From: Humulus lupulus
Lineage: Eukaryota > Streptophyta > Magnoliopsida > Rosales > Cannabaceae
Assembly (NCBI RefSeq): GCF_963169125.1
Contig: NC_084802.1
Coordinates: 113,402,903 to 113,466,902, forward strand
Direction of reading: 5' to 3'
DNA length: 64,000 nt
Shown: positions 1 to 11,689 of the stretch, piece by piece
Layout: the number at the start of each line of letters is the position of its first letter
How positions within the stretch are numbered: the stretch's first letter is position 1
The notes under the pieces: generated by a model
Seen by the model: the letters and a program-made list of their open reading frames with translations, nothing else
Databases searched by the model: none
Told to the model about the DNA's origin: nothing
Position numbers and translations under genes: made by a program

Positions 1-295
1 TTAAGCCAGTTATCGCAAATATATCCACGTAATAATGTGGTTCCAATCATATAACACATACAATTACAATCATACCCTTAACTAGTCAAAATTACAAAAA
101 TGCCCTTTTTCACAAAAATGGGCCCACAATTACATTTAATACACCTAAGCATGCATACATATCTATATCTTAATATATCTTATATATTTCACATAATAAC
201 ACATATATTCAATTAAGTTCATGTAATATTCCCTTTATGCCCTCCCGGCACACTAATCAAGGCACAAAGCCCAATTACCAAATTTGGGTCGTTCC
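1..295 (-). mobile_element. Gypsy LTR fragment, 5' part, running off the left edge
   Basis: The sequence matches the 5' part of the chromovirus LTRs elsewhere in the window, read on the minus strand. It has the AT-rich 'atccacgtaataatgtgg' stretch, then the 'cctcccggcacactaatcaa' block, and ends in gggtcgttcca where intact copies end in gggtcgttaca. At 296 the copia LTR resumes (TAAACACAATGG, against TACACACAATGG at 5799). This LTR is therefore inserted in the copia 3' LTR, and the rest of both lies left of the window. Whether it is a solo LTR or the edge of a full element cannot be seen. Confidence 0.8.
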
Positions 296-1129
296 ATAAA
301 CACAATGGATAATAGTTTAGAGTAGACCTTCCTTGGAGAACAAACCCTAAGGACATAAAATTACAAGTTATGATTTTATGTGAAACACAAAAGTGACAAA
401 GTTTGACACAAATGAATATTTCTTGTCCGAAAATCTCTATTACTAGCTTGCCTTTCCAGAGGCTTGAAGCTACAACCAGTGGAATGATTTTGGGATTTCC
501 AAGGCTTGGATCTCCATGCAATTCAAGCTTTCTTGATGAAGATCTTGGAGAAAACTAGTAATCTTGGAGCTAGAGAGAGTTAGAGTTCTTCTTTAGTGAG
601 AGATAGAGGTGAGTGATCAAGTCACCAATTAACTCATATAAACACCTTAAATAGTATAGGATCCTCTTAGACTCAACCAATGAGATTAGAGCATTTAAAT
701 TTAAGTTTTGGAGCTAAAACACGTAACCGTACAGACATTTCGTAATGGACCAGGCGACGCGTCGCCTGGCAGCAGGTGATGCATCGTCTGGAAGGTGATA
801 CGTTGCCCTATACCAGGCGACACATCACCTGGTACTTCTCTTTCTAGGGTTTTGAGAGCCCAGGCGACGCGTCACCTTGTAGGAGGCGACGTATCGTCGA
901 TGCCTCTGTAATACGACTTTATGAGGTCTTTCAAAACATCTCCAAATGCTCCCAAAATTTATGGGTACTCTTATATACTCCTAATAAACATCTTGGACCC
1001 AAAATATTGATTTAAAAAAATTCTTATACTCAAAGTCAATTTTCACATGTTTACTTTTGTGAAATTGTTATTGTTTTAGCAGCTCTTCGTGCCTAAACAA
1101 TTCCACCATGTATCTAACCAATCTCAACA
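296..1129 (-). repeat. Copia 3' LTR, partial
   Basis: Direct repeat of 5799-6577. On the minus strand it begins TGTTGAG at 1129. Its distal end (about 55 bp in the other copy) is missing because a gypsy LTR sits at 1-295. It contains a GC-rich palindrome array at 750-900 that is mostly deleted or decayed in the 5' LTR. The pair is clearly diverged, so the insertion is not recent. Confidence 0.85.
750..900. repeat. GC-rich palindrome array in the copia LTR
   Basis: The core at 750-769 is a perfect 20 bp palindrome centred on GGCGACGCGTCGCC. Degenerate versions recur near 774-815, 816-832, 859-876 and 881-897. The surrounding LTR is AT-rich. The 5' LTR keeps only a trace of the array near 6300-6355. 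Confidence 0.8.
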
Positions 1130-1141
1130 TTATTCCACTTG
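1130..1141 (-). other. Copia polypurine tract (degenerate)
   Basis: The minus strand reads AAGTGGAATAA immediately before the LTR start TGTTGAG. Copia elements usually have a tract like AAGTGGGAGATTG here. Position and purine bias fit priming of plus-strand DNA. Confidence 0.6.
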
Positions 1142-1684
1142 GTTAAATACATCATCTCTTTTCTAGCCAATGATATTAGCGCACAAAGTAAAGTACATTT
1201 TTTGTTTGAACTTTACCTTAGTGAAAACGCTACAAAGCTTTAATCGAAATGCTAAGGTATTCTTTAAAAATTTAACCCAACATTCCTAGCGATCAAATTG
1301 CTTATGTCTCACACACCTCTATCTGATTACTTATGTATTTCCCACTATTCGTACCCCACACTATTAATGGCCTAGTGCTTGATCCATTCATGAACTATCC
1401 GGAGAGAAAACTCCTACTCACTTGAGAGGTGGCCCACCTCTAGGTTCACATAGGTGTAATTCTTGCAGCATCTTTGCTACCTTTAATGATGCTTGTTACT
1501 TTTAACTAAATTTCATTAAAACCCTTAGGCTTAACCCTCACTTTGATAGCAACTAACATTAACTTACCCTTGATGAGACTTTAAATTGTTAATGTTGAAA
1601 CTATTCCCTTATCGAATGACTTGTTCTTACCCATTGAACTCTCCACTTAATGGAAACAAGTTTTGAGTTGGGTTGCCGTCATTG

Positions 1685-2374
1685 GGGAATCTATAGATAT
1701 GAAGGAGTTTTAGTCCCATCCCTTTATTTGTGGAACTAACCAAATCTCTCCCAAGAGGATAGGTAAAAGAATCGCTAAGTTCTCACATGATTTCACATAT
1801 GAAATTGATATGATACTCTTATCAGTCAATTCCCTCACATAGTCACGTCTTAGACTTATATGTCTAGAGTTCCCATTGTAAATCTTGTTGTAAGCTTTAA
1901 TCAAAGTAGCTTGATTATCACAATGTATCGAAATCATCTACACATTAATTGTGGTTCTTGGTATCTCCAACATGATATCTCTTAACCACTCGGCCTCTTT
2001 GTCGGTTGTCGCTAGAGCTACAAACTCAAATTCCATGGTTGAGTGACATATGCATGTTTGTTTCTTAGAACCCCAAGAAACTACACCCCCACCAAGGGTG
2101 AACACCCAACTAGTTGTGGAGAGATTATCTCCTACATCGGATATCCAACTTGCGTTGCTATAAGTACCTTAGGAAATTTAGAATATTGGAGGGATAACCT
2201 TTTGGTCCTTTTAAGGTATCCATACACTCTTTCAATCGTCTTCCAATGTAAGATACTTGGATTGCAAGCAAACCTACTAAGTTTAGTAACTGCAAATGCA
2301 ATGTTCGTTCTATTACAATGAGCGACATACATCAAACTCTCAATTGCACTTGCATACTCTAGTTGAGCTACCAC
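1685..2374 (-). pseudogene. Copia pol remnant: end of RT and RNase H
   Basis: Minus-strand segments at 2132-2374 and 1710-1937 encode recognisable copia pol C-terminal sequence. The first has the RT-to-RNase H connection with YASAIESLMYVAHCNRTNIA and KTIERVYGYLKRT. The second has the RNase H end with the IHCDNQATLIKAYN motif and a SRHISLRRDYVRE helix. The usual copia terminal wording (KGMGLK) lies in another frame near 1695-1715, so there is a frameshift close to the end. The stretch between the two is also shifted. Not functional. Confidence 0.85.
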
Positions 2375-2397
2375 TCTCCCTTCATTATTTTCAAGCT

Positions 2398-3480
2398 TTA
2401 AACTTGAATTGAAGGTTTTTTTACCTCCTTGATTTTTAGAAGACCAAACTTGTCAAGCATTTTCTCGATATAATGAGCTTGACCTAAGGCATATCCATCA
2501 ACACTCCTTCTAACTTTAATACCTAAATTGGTATCAACCTCTCCAAGGTCCTTCATCTTGAAGTTAAAAAATAGAAACATCTTCGTTTCTATTATGCCTT
2601 TCATGTCATTACTCAATATCAACATATCATCAATATATAGACACACTAAGATGACATAGTCATCACAAGTCTTAGAATATAAGCACTTGTCTACACTATT
2701 GTGTCTAAATCCATCCAAAACAATGGTCTCATCAAACATCTCATGCCATTGTTTAGGTGCTTGCTTCAAACCATATAATGATTTGACAAGCCTACACACC
2801 TTATGCTCATTCCCCTTTAGAACAAACCCTTCTGGTTTTTCCATGTACACTTCCTCATCGAGGTTACCATTTACAAATGTTGTCTTGACATCCATTTGAT
2901 GAACATGTAGGTTGTGTATTGATGATAAGGCAAACAACAACCATATAGATGTTTTCCTTGCTATAGGTGCATAGGTATCAAAGTAATCTATGCCCTCCTT
3001 TTGACTAAACCCTTTGGCCACCAATCTTGCCTTATAGGCTTGAATGGTCCTATTAGTATTGTACTTCTTTAGAAATACCCACTTACACCCTATTGGTTTT
3101 GATCCATGTGGTAGATCAACAATCTTCCAAGTGTGTTTTGGCATGAATGAATCAATCTCATCATTTATTGCCTCTTTCCAAAAGTTAGAGTCTCTTGAGG
3201 ACATAGCCTCTTGGAAAGTCTTAGGATCATCCTCCACTTAAAGTACCATAGGATACTTCTTTGTTTCTCCCTTATGGTTTCACTTTATTAGATAAAGAGT
3301 CTCCACTTGAGAGGTTTCACTTTGTGATCCTATCTCTTTGAGCCTTTGACTCCTTCTAAGTAATATAGGTTGCTCTTTAACCCTTGAAGGTAAATCGTCT
3401 TGAGTTCCTTCAAATGAGATTGGCTCTTGAGACTTATTGTCACTATACAAAAAACTCTCAATCCACTTTTCTTGATTCAA
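2398..3480 (-). pseudogene. Copia reverse transcriptase remnant
   Basis: The longest surviving copia frame (2398-3237, 279 residues) is the Ty1/copia reverse transcriptase domain. It has WKEAINDEIDSF and TWKIVDLP at the N-terminus, then KARLVAKGF, the QMDVKTTFVNG motif (catalytic aspartate region), SLYGLKQAP, and the YIDD catalytic box near 2630. Upstream, 3280-3480 encodes the charged linker with LRRSQRLKE that precedes RT in many copia elements. A stop and a frame change separate the two. As part of the polyprotein this domain would copy element RNA inside virus-like particles. No full-length product is possible here. Confidence 0.88.
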
Positions 3481-4720
3481 TTATCACATTAGACTCCAAG
3501 TCTAATACCCTATAGGCCTTGCTATTTGAGGAATAGCCTACAAACACACATTTGATGGCCCTTGGACCTAACTTGGTCCTTTTAGGCCCCGTGCTCTTGC
3601 AATAAGCAAGGCACCCCCACACTTTGAGATACCCTAGGTTGGGCCTCTTTCCTTTCCATATCTCATAAGGAAAAATTTGATTCTTCTTTACAGGAATCTA
3701 GTTTAGAATATGACAAGCAGTAAGCAGGACTTCTCCCCATAAAGCAAAACTCAAATCTGCATGCAATAGCATTGCATTAATCATTTCAACATAGCTTCTA
3801 TTCTTTTTTTTTTTGCTATACCATTTTGTTGGGGATTATGAGGGGTTGTATATTCATTTATTATACCATGCATCTCACAAAGCACATTAAACTCATTGGA
3901 AAAATATTCACCGCCCCTTTCACATCTAATCACTTTGATTTTCTTTTCCAATTGATTTCCAACTTTGACTTTATAGGTTTTAAACATGCTAAAGGTCTCC
4001 TCCTTATTCTTAAGAAAGTATACATATGTGAATCTAGAACAATCATCAATAAAGGTAATAAAATACCTATGTCCTTCTTTAGTAATCATTCCATTCAATT
4101 CACACAAATCACTATGTATCAAATCTAACAAATTAGTTTTCCTTTCAACACTAGGAAAATGTTTCTTTATCATCTTAGATTTAACACATAATTCACATAA
4201 TTTCATACAATTAAACCACATTTAATAACTCTTTTAATTGTACTAAATCCTATATGAGCAAGTCTATTATGCCACAAAGTAATAAAATCAAAACCAAGCA
4301 CATAAGAGGAAGATGAGCATGCATTATTATCAAAACCATTGTTCTTGGTACATAATTTAATCATCCCACCCCAAACATAACTCTTTCCCACAAAATAGTT
4401 TCTCTTGGATAAAATTAGCTTACCGGCCTCAAACACCGCTTTGATGCCCGATTTGCTCAACAAATGCCCACTCACAAGATTCCTACTTATATCCAGAACA
4501 TACAACACATTGGTCAAAAGAACCTTCTTTTTGATTGTGAAGTAAAGATCAACATTCCTCTTGCCCAACACCTTGGACCTTTGCTCATTCCCCATCTAGA
4601 TCTCATGCCCATCCTTTGACTCCTCAAAAGTCTTGAAGACTTCTCTATCATAGATTACATGAATAGTGCCATAAGTGTCATACCACCACCCTTCCACCTT
4701 TCATTGGATGACATTCACCT
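3481..4720 (-). pseudogene. Copia protease/pre-integrase and integrase remnant
   Basis: Minus-strand 4203-4595 encodes the GAG-pre-integrase region: VLYVLDISRNLVSGHLLSKSG, then LWHNRLAHIGFSTIKRVI, which holds the zinc-binding histidines. 3781-4221 encodes the integrase core: LDLIHSDLC (first Asp), YFITFIDDCSRFTYVYFLK, and a RCERGGEY segment where most copia elements have RxDxGGE, so the second catalytic Asp appears changed to Glu. It continues to HNPQQNG, with the third acidic residue replaced (GIAKKK where GVAERKN is usual). Two key integrase positions are therefore lost as well as the frame. The rest of integrase runs on in fragments to about 3490. Confidence 0.82.
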
Positions 4721-4739
4721 CACTTAAAGTGGCAACCAA

Positions 4740-5620
4740 ATCCTCTTGAGTTGTGTTAACTTTAGATCCATTGTTAAGGGTCTTTCGATACCTACATTCT
4801 CTAGCCAAGTTACCACTCTTGGCACAAATAAAACAAGGGCCTCTCACACCCTTGAATTACTCTTCATTCTTTCTTGGAGCTAGATGAGTATCTTTCTTTG
4901 ATTGGGTTTCTTGTGAGTACCTTTGGATTTAGAGGGTTTCTCTATGGCATTAGCCTTGGATGTCCCAACATTGGACTCTTCCATACTCTTGTCTCTAGTC
5001 TGAGACCCTTCTTCAATCCTTAGGTGTTTTAAGATTTCTTCTATAGATATCTCTTCATTCTTATGGAGAATCTTCTTCCTATAGCCTCTCCACGAAGGAG
5101 GTAGTTTGGCTATAATCCCTCCCACTATGAAGGGTTCCGGCAATGTTATCTTGAGGGTGGACAACTTATTCACAATAATTTGAAGCTCATGAATTTGGGG
5201 AAGTAAGGGTTTAGTATAAAAGAATTTAAATTCAATATATTGAGTGATGGGAAATTTCTTCGTACCTTGTTCTTTGATTTTGTATTTCTTCTCAAAAGCT
5301 TCTCATATATCCTTTGTCGATGTTGTATTTTTGTAGAGATCATAGAAACGATCCGACAATGCATTGAGAATGTGGCCTCTACAAATGATTTCATCTTCTT
5401 CCCTTTTCTTCCTTTCTTTGATCACTTCTTGAGAGTCATCATCCTTTGGAGCCTCCAATGTCTTCAAATCTTTGTCAAGGATGTATTGAACTTTCAAAGT
5501 TGTAAGAAGAAACTTGATCTTGTCTTGCCATCTAACAATATCGAAACCATCAAATATATCTAGTCAAACTAGATCTTGAGACATGAACTTTAGAGCTGAG
5601 ATTGAAGAGGTTTCTTCCAT
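4740..5620 (-). pseudogene. Copia gag remnant
   Basis: Translation would start at an ATG on the minus strand at 5618-5620 (MEETSSISA). An in-frame stop follows within about 20 codons, and the capsid-like region continues through 5303-5497 and 4880-5173 (LPPSWRGYRKKILHK, typical of copia UBN2-type gag). A zinc knuckle lies at about 4796-4843 and reads C-x2-C-x4-N-x4-C, so the usual His is Asn. The gag product would form the particle shell. At least two frame changes and one stop make it dead. Confidence 0.75.
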
Positions 5621-5726
5621 GACTTTGTCTGTCACTAAAACCTTTAGAAACACAAGAGCTTTGACACACAAAAAAGGTTTAGAGATAGATATTTTTGAAT
5701 GTTGGGATTAGGCTTCACAAACCTTT

Positions 5727-5738
5727 GTTTGTATTACC
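5727..5738 (-). other. Possible copia primer-binding site, degenerate
   Basis: The minus strand reads TGGTAATACAAA, about 7 of 12 matches to the initiator-Met tRNA site TGGTATCAGAGC. It lies 6 bp inside the inferred 5' LTR boundary at 5745. Position fits, sequence is weak. Confidence 0.4.
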
Positions 5739-5744
5739 ACTCAA

Positions 5745-6577
5745 TGACAAAATCATACAAGTAAATCAATCTCATCGAATAGTTAAACAAAAATTACATA
5801 CACACAATGGATAAGGTTTAGAGTAGACCTTCCTTGAAGAACAAACCCTAGGACATAAAATCACAAGTCATAATTTTATGTCAAACACAAAAGTGACAAG
5901 GATTGACACAAATGAAGATTTGTTGTCCAAACTTCTCTATTCGTAGACTTCCTTTGAAGATGCTTGAAGCTACCATCAATGGAATGAGATTGGGATTCAC
6001 AAGCCTTGGATCCCCATTCAATTCAAGCTTTCTTGATGAAGATCTTAGAGAAAACTAGTAATCTTGGAGCTAGAGAAAGAGAGAGAGAGTTCTTCTTTAG
6101 TGAGAGAAAGAGGTGAGTAATCAAGTCACCAATTAACTCATTTGATCACCTTAAATAGTATAGAATCCTCATTAGACTCATCTAATGAGAATAAAGCATT
6201 TAAATTTAAGTTTTGGAGCTAAAACACATAACCGTACGGATATTCCGTAATAGACATTTTGTAATGGACCAACTCGCCTAGTACTTCTCTCTCTAGGGTT
6301 TTGAGAGCCTAGGCTATGCGTCGCCTCCTAGGAGGCTACGTATCACCAATGTCTTTGTAATACGGCTCCATGATGTGTCTCAAAACACCTCCAAATGCTC
6401 CCAAAATTTTTAGGTACTCTTATATACTCCAAATAAACATTTTGGATCCAAAATTTTGATTTAAAAAATGCCTATACTCAAAGTCAACTTTCACATGTTG
6501 CCTTCTGTACAATTGTTATTGTTTTAGCACCTCTTCGTGCCTAAATAATTCCTCCATTTATTTAACCAATCTCAACA
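5745..6577 (-). repeat. Copia 5' LTR
   Basis: Direct repeat of 296-1129, with the outer terminus TGTTGAG on the minus strand at 6571-6577. The inner terminus is inferred at TGACAAAATC (5745) from its spacing to the weak primer site. It carries a short GA microsatellite near 6075-6090. The GC palindrome array of the partner LTR is largely lost here. Confidence 0.75.
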
Positions 6578-7490
6578 ACTCTCACAGTACTCGAAACCCA
6601 ACAGGGGCCTATAACAAGAAGACATGTGTCCCGTACTCGAGTGAGTGAGTGGGCACGTTTTCTCATAACAGAAGCCGAAAAGCCCCTACTGTGCATGTCA
6701 GAAGTAACGTCATGCACGAGCAGGAGATTGGGGGAAAATGTTCTACCTTAAAAACACGAGCTCAACTATCTAGCTCGGGGTACAACTAGCGCGAAATAAA
6801 TAAAGGAGGCAAGACTCTGTAGGCGTTTCGTTAACCCCAGATCAAATAACTTGAGGTTATGTCACTGAGTCCGGAACAACCTAGGATCTTCAAGACCGTA
6901 AGAGTTGCAAATGACAGGGATCGAGGTACCCAGTGTCCAAATCACATGCATCAAGCCCGAGCATTATCTAAGTCAAGCCATCCTATTCCATTCATGTCCA
7001 GTTCGAAAATGGCATTTAGCTTGGGGTACTCCAATGACGCACATGGAAGAATCCCTGCAGACTCGGATGCCCGATATGCGCAATAAATGCACACAATCGT
7101 AATATACATTTATTGATTGATGTGAATGGCAATAGGCTTAATTAGGATATTTAAATGTCCATTAATTTGGGAGGTTACCCAATACTATACATTACCATTT
7201 ATAGTACGGTTACCCAATATTTTCCATCATAATTCCCTATAAATACTAGGGGAATGGATAGTAAAAGGGACCAACATTCTGTATGCAAAAACTCTGCTGA
7301 AATTGTCATAAACAATTTCGTCTAGGGTTCCTAAAAATATCAAATAATAGTGACTCGTGGACTAGGTGGATTTTAACCACTGAACCATATAAATTGTGTG
7401 TATCTTTGTATTTCTTTACATTCGGGTTATTGTAAGCTTAATCTCTCTATTTCAGATTTCTGAATCCCTTGTTGACGAAAAACCGCATCA
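6578..7490 (+). mobile_element. 3' remnant of an LTR retrotransposon (internal end plus LTR)
   Basis: A purine run (gattgggggaaaa) ends at 6738 and is followed by TGTTCTACC. This is the same arrangement as the Tat element's gggggaaaa then TGTTTACCC at 56901. The LTR would be 6739-7490 (752 bp), ending gttgacgaaaaaccgcatca, with a TATA box inside. The 160 bp before the purine run is the residual internal region; everything further upstream is replaced by the copia element. No coding sequence remains. The element was probably gypsy of Tat type from its boundary style, but this is inference. Confidence 0.6.
7238..7245 (+). promoter_or_regulatory. TATA box in the 6739-7490 LTR
   Basis: TATAAATA about 250 bp before the LTR end, where U3 promoters of plant LTRs lie. 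Confidence 0.5.
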
Positions 7491-8241
7491 ATGGTTATAA
7501 AAATATCTAACATGTTCACCTTTATAAATAGAAGCTTAAGCAATATTTGTAGGAAATATTTTCTTGGGGTACAGTTACCATGAAGAATTCTATCTCAAGA
7601 ACAGTGGAGTAGGCTATTTTATTTTGACCGAACTATGTTAAGAAGATATGTGTCAACACCTGTATTTTATTATTCATACAATTAGTCTAGTTAAATCATC
7701 TTCATTATTGAAACCATAGTCCACAATTGTGAGGCCATTTTATTTGGACCAAACCACGTCAAAAATATTATATTTTTAATGTCTATATTTTGTTACTTAT
7801 TTCATTAATTAAATTTAAATAATCATGGTTGATAAAAACTCTCGTCAACAATTGGCTCTAGAAGGAGGGTACTATATAGATTCTTTTTATAGCTCAAGAA
7901 AAATTTCAAACACCAAAATAATCACATAGATATGGTTTGTAAGACAAGAAAGTCAATAAGAGCAACTGTAGGAAGCTCTCAAGTCCCATATAACGTGAGG
8001 AGAACTCCCAACATCAACAAACACTGTCGAGTAGTGGAGTGAATTTTCATTGGGCTAAAACGGCACAAGTAGTGGTCCACCCTTAACATAGAGCACAACT
8101 CATATGAAGAGCAGAGCCCCAACAATCTACAAGTTCTCAGAGAATGACCTTCCAAAAGTGCAAACTATCTCAACATGCTCCTCAGCGAGAGCATAATCTC
8201 CCCATGTGCTAGTCTGAGCTCTCAAAGTGCAAGCCACGTCT
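7491..8241. other. AT-rich stretch with no recognised feature
   Basis: No reading frame of note and no repeat boundary seen. A segment near 8190-8240 (gcgagagcataatctcc and nearby) resembles 15400-15420 on the far side of element A, so the DNA around the insertion site contains short diverged local repeats. Confidence 0.5.
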
Positions 8242-8246
8242 CAAAG
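8242..8246. repeat. Target-site duplication of element A (CAAAG), left copy
   Basis: CAAAG lies directly before TGTAACGCCC at 8247 and again directly after gggtcgttaca at 15374-15378. The perfect 5 bp duplication fixes both ends of element A. Confidence 0.9.
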
Positions 8247-8664
8247 TGTAACGCCCTACATCCTTAGAGCCATTACTAGGTGAGTTTAAAATCGTGCTTT
8301 CAACTCGCTAATCGAGGTTTTAAGTTAAACCGTGTAACTAAGCCATAATTGAAAAGGAAAACATTAGAGAAAGTAGTTTTTCATAGCAAATCATAAAAAT
8401 TTACACTTAGGATCCCAAAACATGGTTTAGAAAATATTTACAACACAAAACTGTTTTGAGCCAACTAAACGACAAAGTCTAAGTTCCTTTACAAGCATCT
8501 CCCAAAATCCCCTAGCTGTGGCAGCCAGGCTGGCCGAACATGTACACGCCACCTCACGCCTGCTGTACTCATGGTTGGTTGATCTTCTCCTAACCCTTAC
8601 CTGCACCACAGAGCATCTGTGAGCCAAAGCCCAGCAAGAAAACCCATAACAGATAACATATGCA
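8247..8664 (-). repeat. Element A 3' LTR, truncated
   Basis: Direct repeat of 13181-13597. It ends at catatgca, where the 5' LTR continues into atacacaagtc but this copy jumps into integrase coding sequence. Confidence 0.9.
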
Positions 8665-8665
8665 T

Positions 8666-11041
8666 GCTCAACTTACCCCGAACACCAAACCGTTTCACAC
8701 CCCTCATGGGTGAAACCCTAAGGAACACATGATCACCTACCTGAAACTCCACGCTCCTGCGTCTCAGATCTGAATAACTTTTCTGTCGACTCTGGGAGGC
8801 GAGCATACGCGCTATAATTTTCTCAACTGCCTCATTGGTCCACTGAACCACCTCTGGACCCAAATACCTTCCCTCACCTGTTTCATCCCAATGAATAGGT
8901 GATCTACACTTCCTTCCATAAAGCACCTCGTACGGAGCCACGCCAATGGTCGCCTGATAACTGTTGTTGTACGAGAATTCAATCAAAGGAAGATACCTAC
9001 TCCACGATCCCCCAAAGTCAAGCACACAAGCCCGCAGCAGATCCTCCAATATCTGAATCATCCTCTCAGACTGCCCATCCGTCTAAGGATGATAAGCGGT
9101 ACTAAACCATAGCTGCGTGCCCATAGCCTTCTGCAAACTCTCCCAAAACTTGGAAGTGAAGGTGGGGTCTCTGTCCGACTCTATCGACCTCGGAGCCCCA
9201 TGAAGTCGAACAATCTCCTTCGCATACAACTTAGCGTACTGCTCCACAGTATAAGTTGTCTTAACAGGCAAAAAGTGGGCGGACTTGGTATACCTATCCA
9301 CAATTACCCACACAGAGTCATGCTGTCCCACAGTTCTCGGTAAACCAACCACAAAATCCATAGTAATATCTTCCCACTTCCATTCTGGGATCCCCAAAAG
9401 CTGCAATAACCCCGCTGGCCTCTGGTGCTCAGCCTTAACTTGCTGACAAGTTAAGCACTTAGCCACATAATCCACCACATCTCTCTTCATGCCCGACCAC
9501 CAATATAAAGCTTTCAAGTCCTGGTACATCTTCGTCGTACCCGGGTGCAAAGAATAGGGAGTGGTATGCGATTCATCCAAGATCTCTCGCTGGAGATCAG
9601 AATCCATCGGAACACAGATCCGACCCTTATACCTCAGTAATCTCATCTCTGAAATGGAGAAGTCCTTTGTCGCTCTGACTAAAGCACTCTCCCTATGACC
9701 TCGCAACAAAGAATCCTTCTCCTGTGCTTCCTTGATTCTCTCAAGGAGTGTAGACTGAAGAGTGATGTTGGCTAACTCACCAACCACCAACTCTATACCC
9801 ACTCTGGTCATCTCCTCAGCTAACTTATCAGATATCTGCCTCGAGCTAAACAACTGTCCTGGGCCCTTCCGACTCAATGCATCTGCCACAACATTAGCCT
9901 TCCCAGGATGGTAAAGGATATCACAATCATAATCCTTAACCAACTCCAGCCACAGCCTCTGGCGCATATTCAAGTCCTTCTGGGTAAAGAAATACTTTAG
10001 GCTCTTATGGTCGGTGTATATCTCGCACTTCTCACCATAAAGATAATGCCTCCAAATCTTAAGTGCAAACACCACTGCTGCCAACTCTAGGTCATGTGTA
10101 GGATACCTCTGCTCATACTCCTTTAACTGTCTCGATGCATAGGCTATCACCCTGCCAGCTTGCATCAACACACACCCCAAACCCTGCCTGGATGCATCAC
10201 AGTAGACCACAAACTTTTCATTCTCTGTCGGCAAGCTAAGTACTGGCGCAGTAATCAATCGCCGCTTAAGTTCCTTAAAACTGTTCTCACATCTGTCCGT
10301 CCATACATACCTGGTCTTCTTCTTTGTCAACTCTGTCAATGGCGTAGCTATTCTGGAGAACCCCTCAACAAATCGCCGATAGTACCCTGCCCAACCCAGA
10401 AAGCTTCTCACCTCAGGAACATTGCTCGGTCTAGGCCAATCTCTGACCGCCTCAATCTTGCTTGGGTCAACCAGAATCCCCTCCTTACTAACGATGTGGC
10501 CCAGAAATGTAACTTGTGGCAACCAAAACTCACACTTACTGAACTTAGCATACAACTTATGCTCCCTCAACCGTTGTAGTACCAACCGCAGATGCTGCTC
10601 ATGCTCCATCTCTGACTGAGAGTACACCAAGATATCATCAATGAATACGATCACAAATTTGTCCAGATAGTCCTTGAAAACCCTATTCATCATGTCCATA
10701 AAAGCTGCTGGGGAATTGGTTAATCCAAAGGACATAACCAGGAATTCATAGTGTCCATACCTCGTTCGGAAAGCGGTCTTTGGTATGTCCTCCTCTTTAA
10801 TCCTTAACTGATGGTATCCTGATTGGAGATCTATCTTGGAAAACACTGTTCTTCCCTGTAGCTGATCAAACAAATCGTTGATCCTGGGCAATGGATACTT
10901 ATTCTTAATGGCTAACTTGTTCAGCTCCCTGTAATCAATACACATCCTGAGGGACCCATCCTTCTTCTTAACAAACAACACTGGAGCACCCCATGGCGAG
11001 AAACTCGGTCTGATGAACCCCAAATCAAGTAACTCCTGCTA
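8666..11041 (-). pseudogene. Element A pol: RT, RNase H and integrase, two amber codons
   Basis: One minus-strand frame runs from the protease end into RT. An amber codon at 11039-11041 separates them; the next 646 residues are open to a second amber at 9083-9085, then the same frame resumes to 8666. RT has [10 protein letters not shown] and the catalytic FIDDILVYS box (10634-10645). RNase H has [22 protein letters not shown] and [11 protein letters not shown]. Integrase has a zinc finger ([10 protein letters not shown] then CLTCQQ) and a core starting at [10 protein letters not shown]. The second amber sits in the AYHP-TDGQ motif, where relatives have Gln. Reading then runs into LTR sequence after about GVRGKLS, so the chromodomain end is gone. 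No frameshift is seen. Confidence 0.92.
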
Positions 11042-11686
11042 CTGAATCTTCAACTCCTTTAACTCCGCTGGAGCCATTCTATAAGGTGTCCTAGATACTG
11101 GCTCCGCTCCTGGTATCAATTCTATAACAAAGTCAATCTCCCTCTGAGGCGGCAACCCTGGCAAATCCGCTAGAAACAACTCCGGAAACTCACACACCAC
11201 CCTTGTCTCACCCGGTCCAACCGGCACCACCCTAGAAGTATCCACAACGCTTGCCAGGAATCCTATGCAACCTTCCCGCATCAGGTCCCTAGCCCTTAAG
11301 GCTGAAATCATTGGTACACGCAGTCCACTAACCGACCCCACAAACACAAAGGGTACCTCCCCTTCTGGTTCAAAAGTCACCATTCTGCGCCTGCAATCAA
11401 TCGTTGCCCCATACTTGGATAGCCAATCCATTCCCAAGATCATGTCAAAATCATCCATCTCTAGTTCAATCAAATCAACAAACAACTCCCTACCATCTAC
11501 CTCCACTGGCAATGCCCTAATCCACTTCCTAGAGACTACCAATTCTCCTGTTGGCAACAAAGTCTGAAATCCCCTAGCATACACACCACTAGGTCTACAA
11601 AGCTGATCTATCACCCTAGCAGATACAAATGAATGGGTAGCCCCTGAATCAAACAATGCAGTATACAAAGAACCAGCACTAAAAAT
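11042..11686 (-). pseudogene. Element A aspartic protease region
   Basis: Retropepsin-type protease in the same frame as gag and RT. The active site is DSGATHSF at about 11627-11650. [12 protein letters not shown] and the second conserved block [17 protein letters not shown] follow, then the hydrophobic linker to RT (FPELFLADLPGLPPQREIDF). The frame is closed upstream by TAG at 11687-11689 and downstream by TAG at 11039-11041. The upstream TAG occupies the same position as a TAG in element D. Confidence 0.9.
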
Positions 11687-11689
11687 CTA

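Larger units (their letters stand above)
296..6577 (-). mobile_element. Ty1/copia retrotransposon, degenerate, 3' LTR interrupted
   Basis: Two direct repeats (296-1129 and 5745-6577) flank a minus-strand coding region in copia order: gag, protease/pre-integrase, integrase, reverse transcriptase, RNase H. The LTRs start TGTTGAG on the minus strand. A weak polypurine tract and a weak methionine-type primer site lie next to them. All coding segments are broken by stops and frameshifts, so the copy is dead. The bases after the 5' LTR are ACTCT (6578-6582); the matching duplication would lie left of the window. The lineage may be Tork-like from integrase and RT wording, but this is not firm. Confidence 0.9.

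Noticed and set aside
6859..7102. Two overlapping plus-strand frames in the 6739-7490 LTR
   Set aside because: They lie in LTR sequence, lack motifs and overlap one another.
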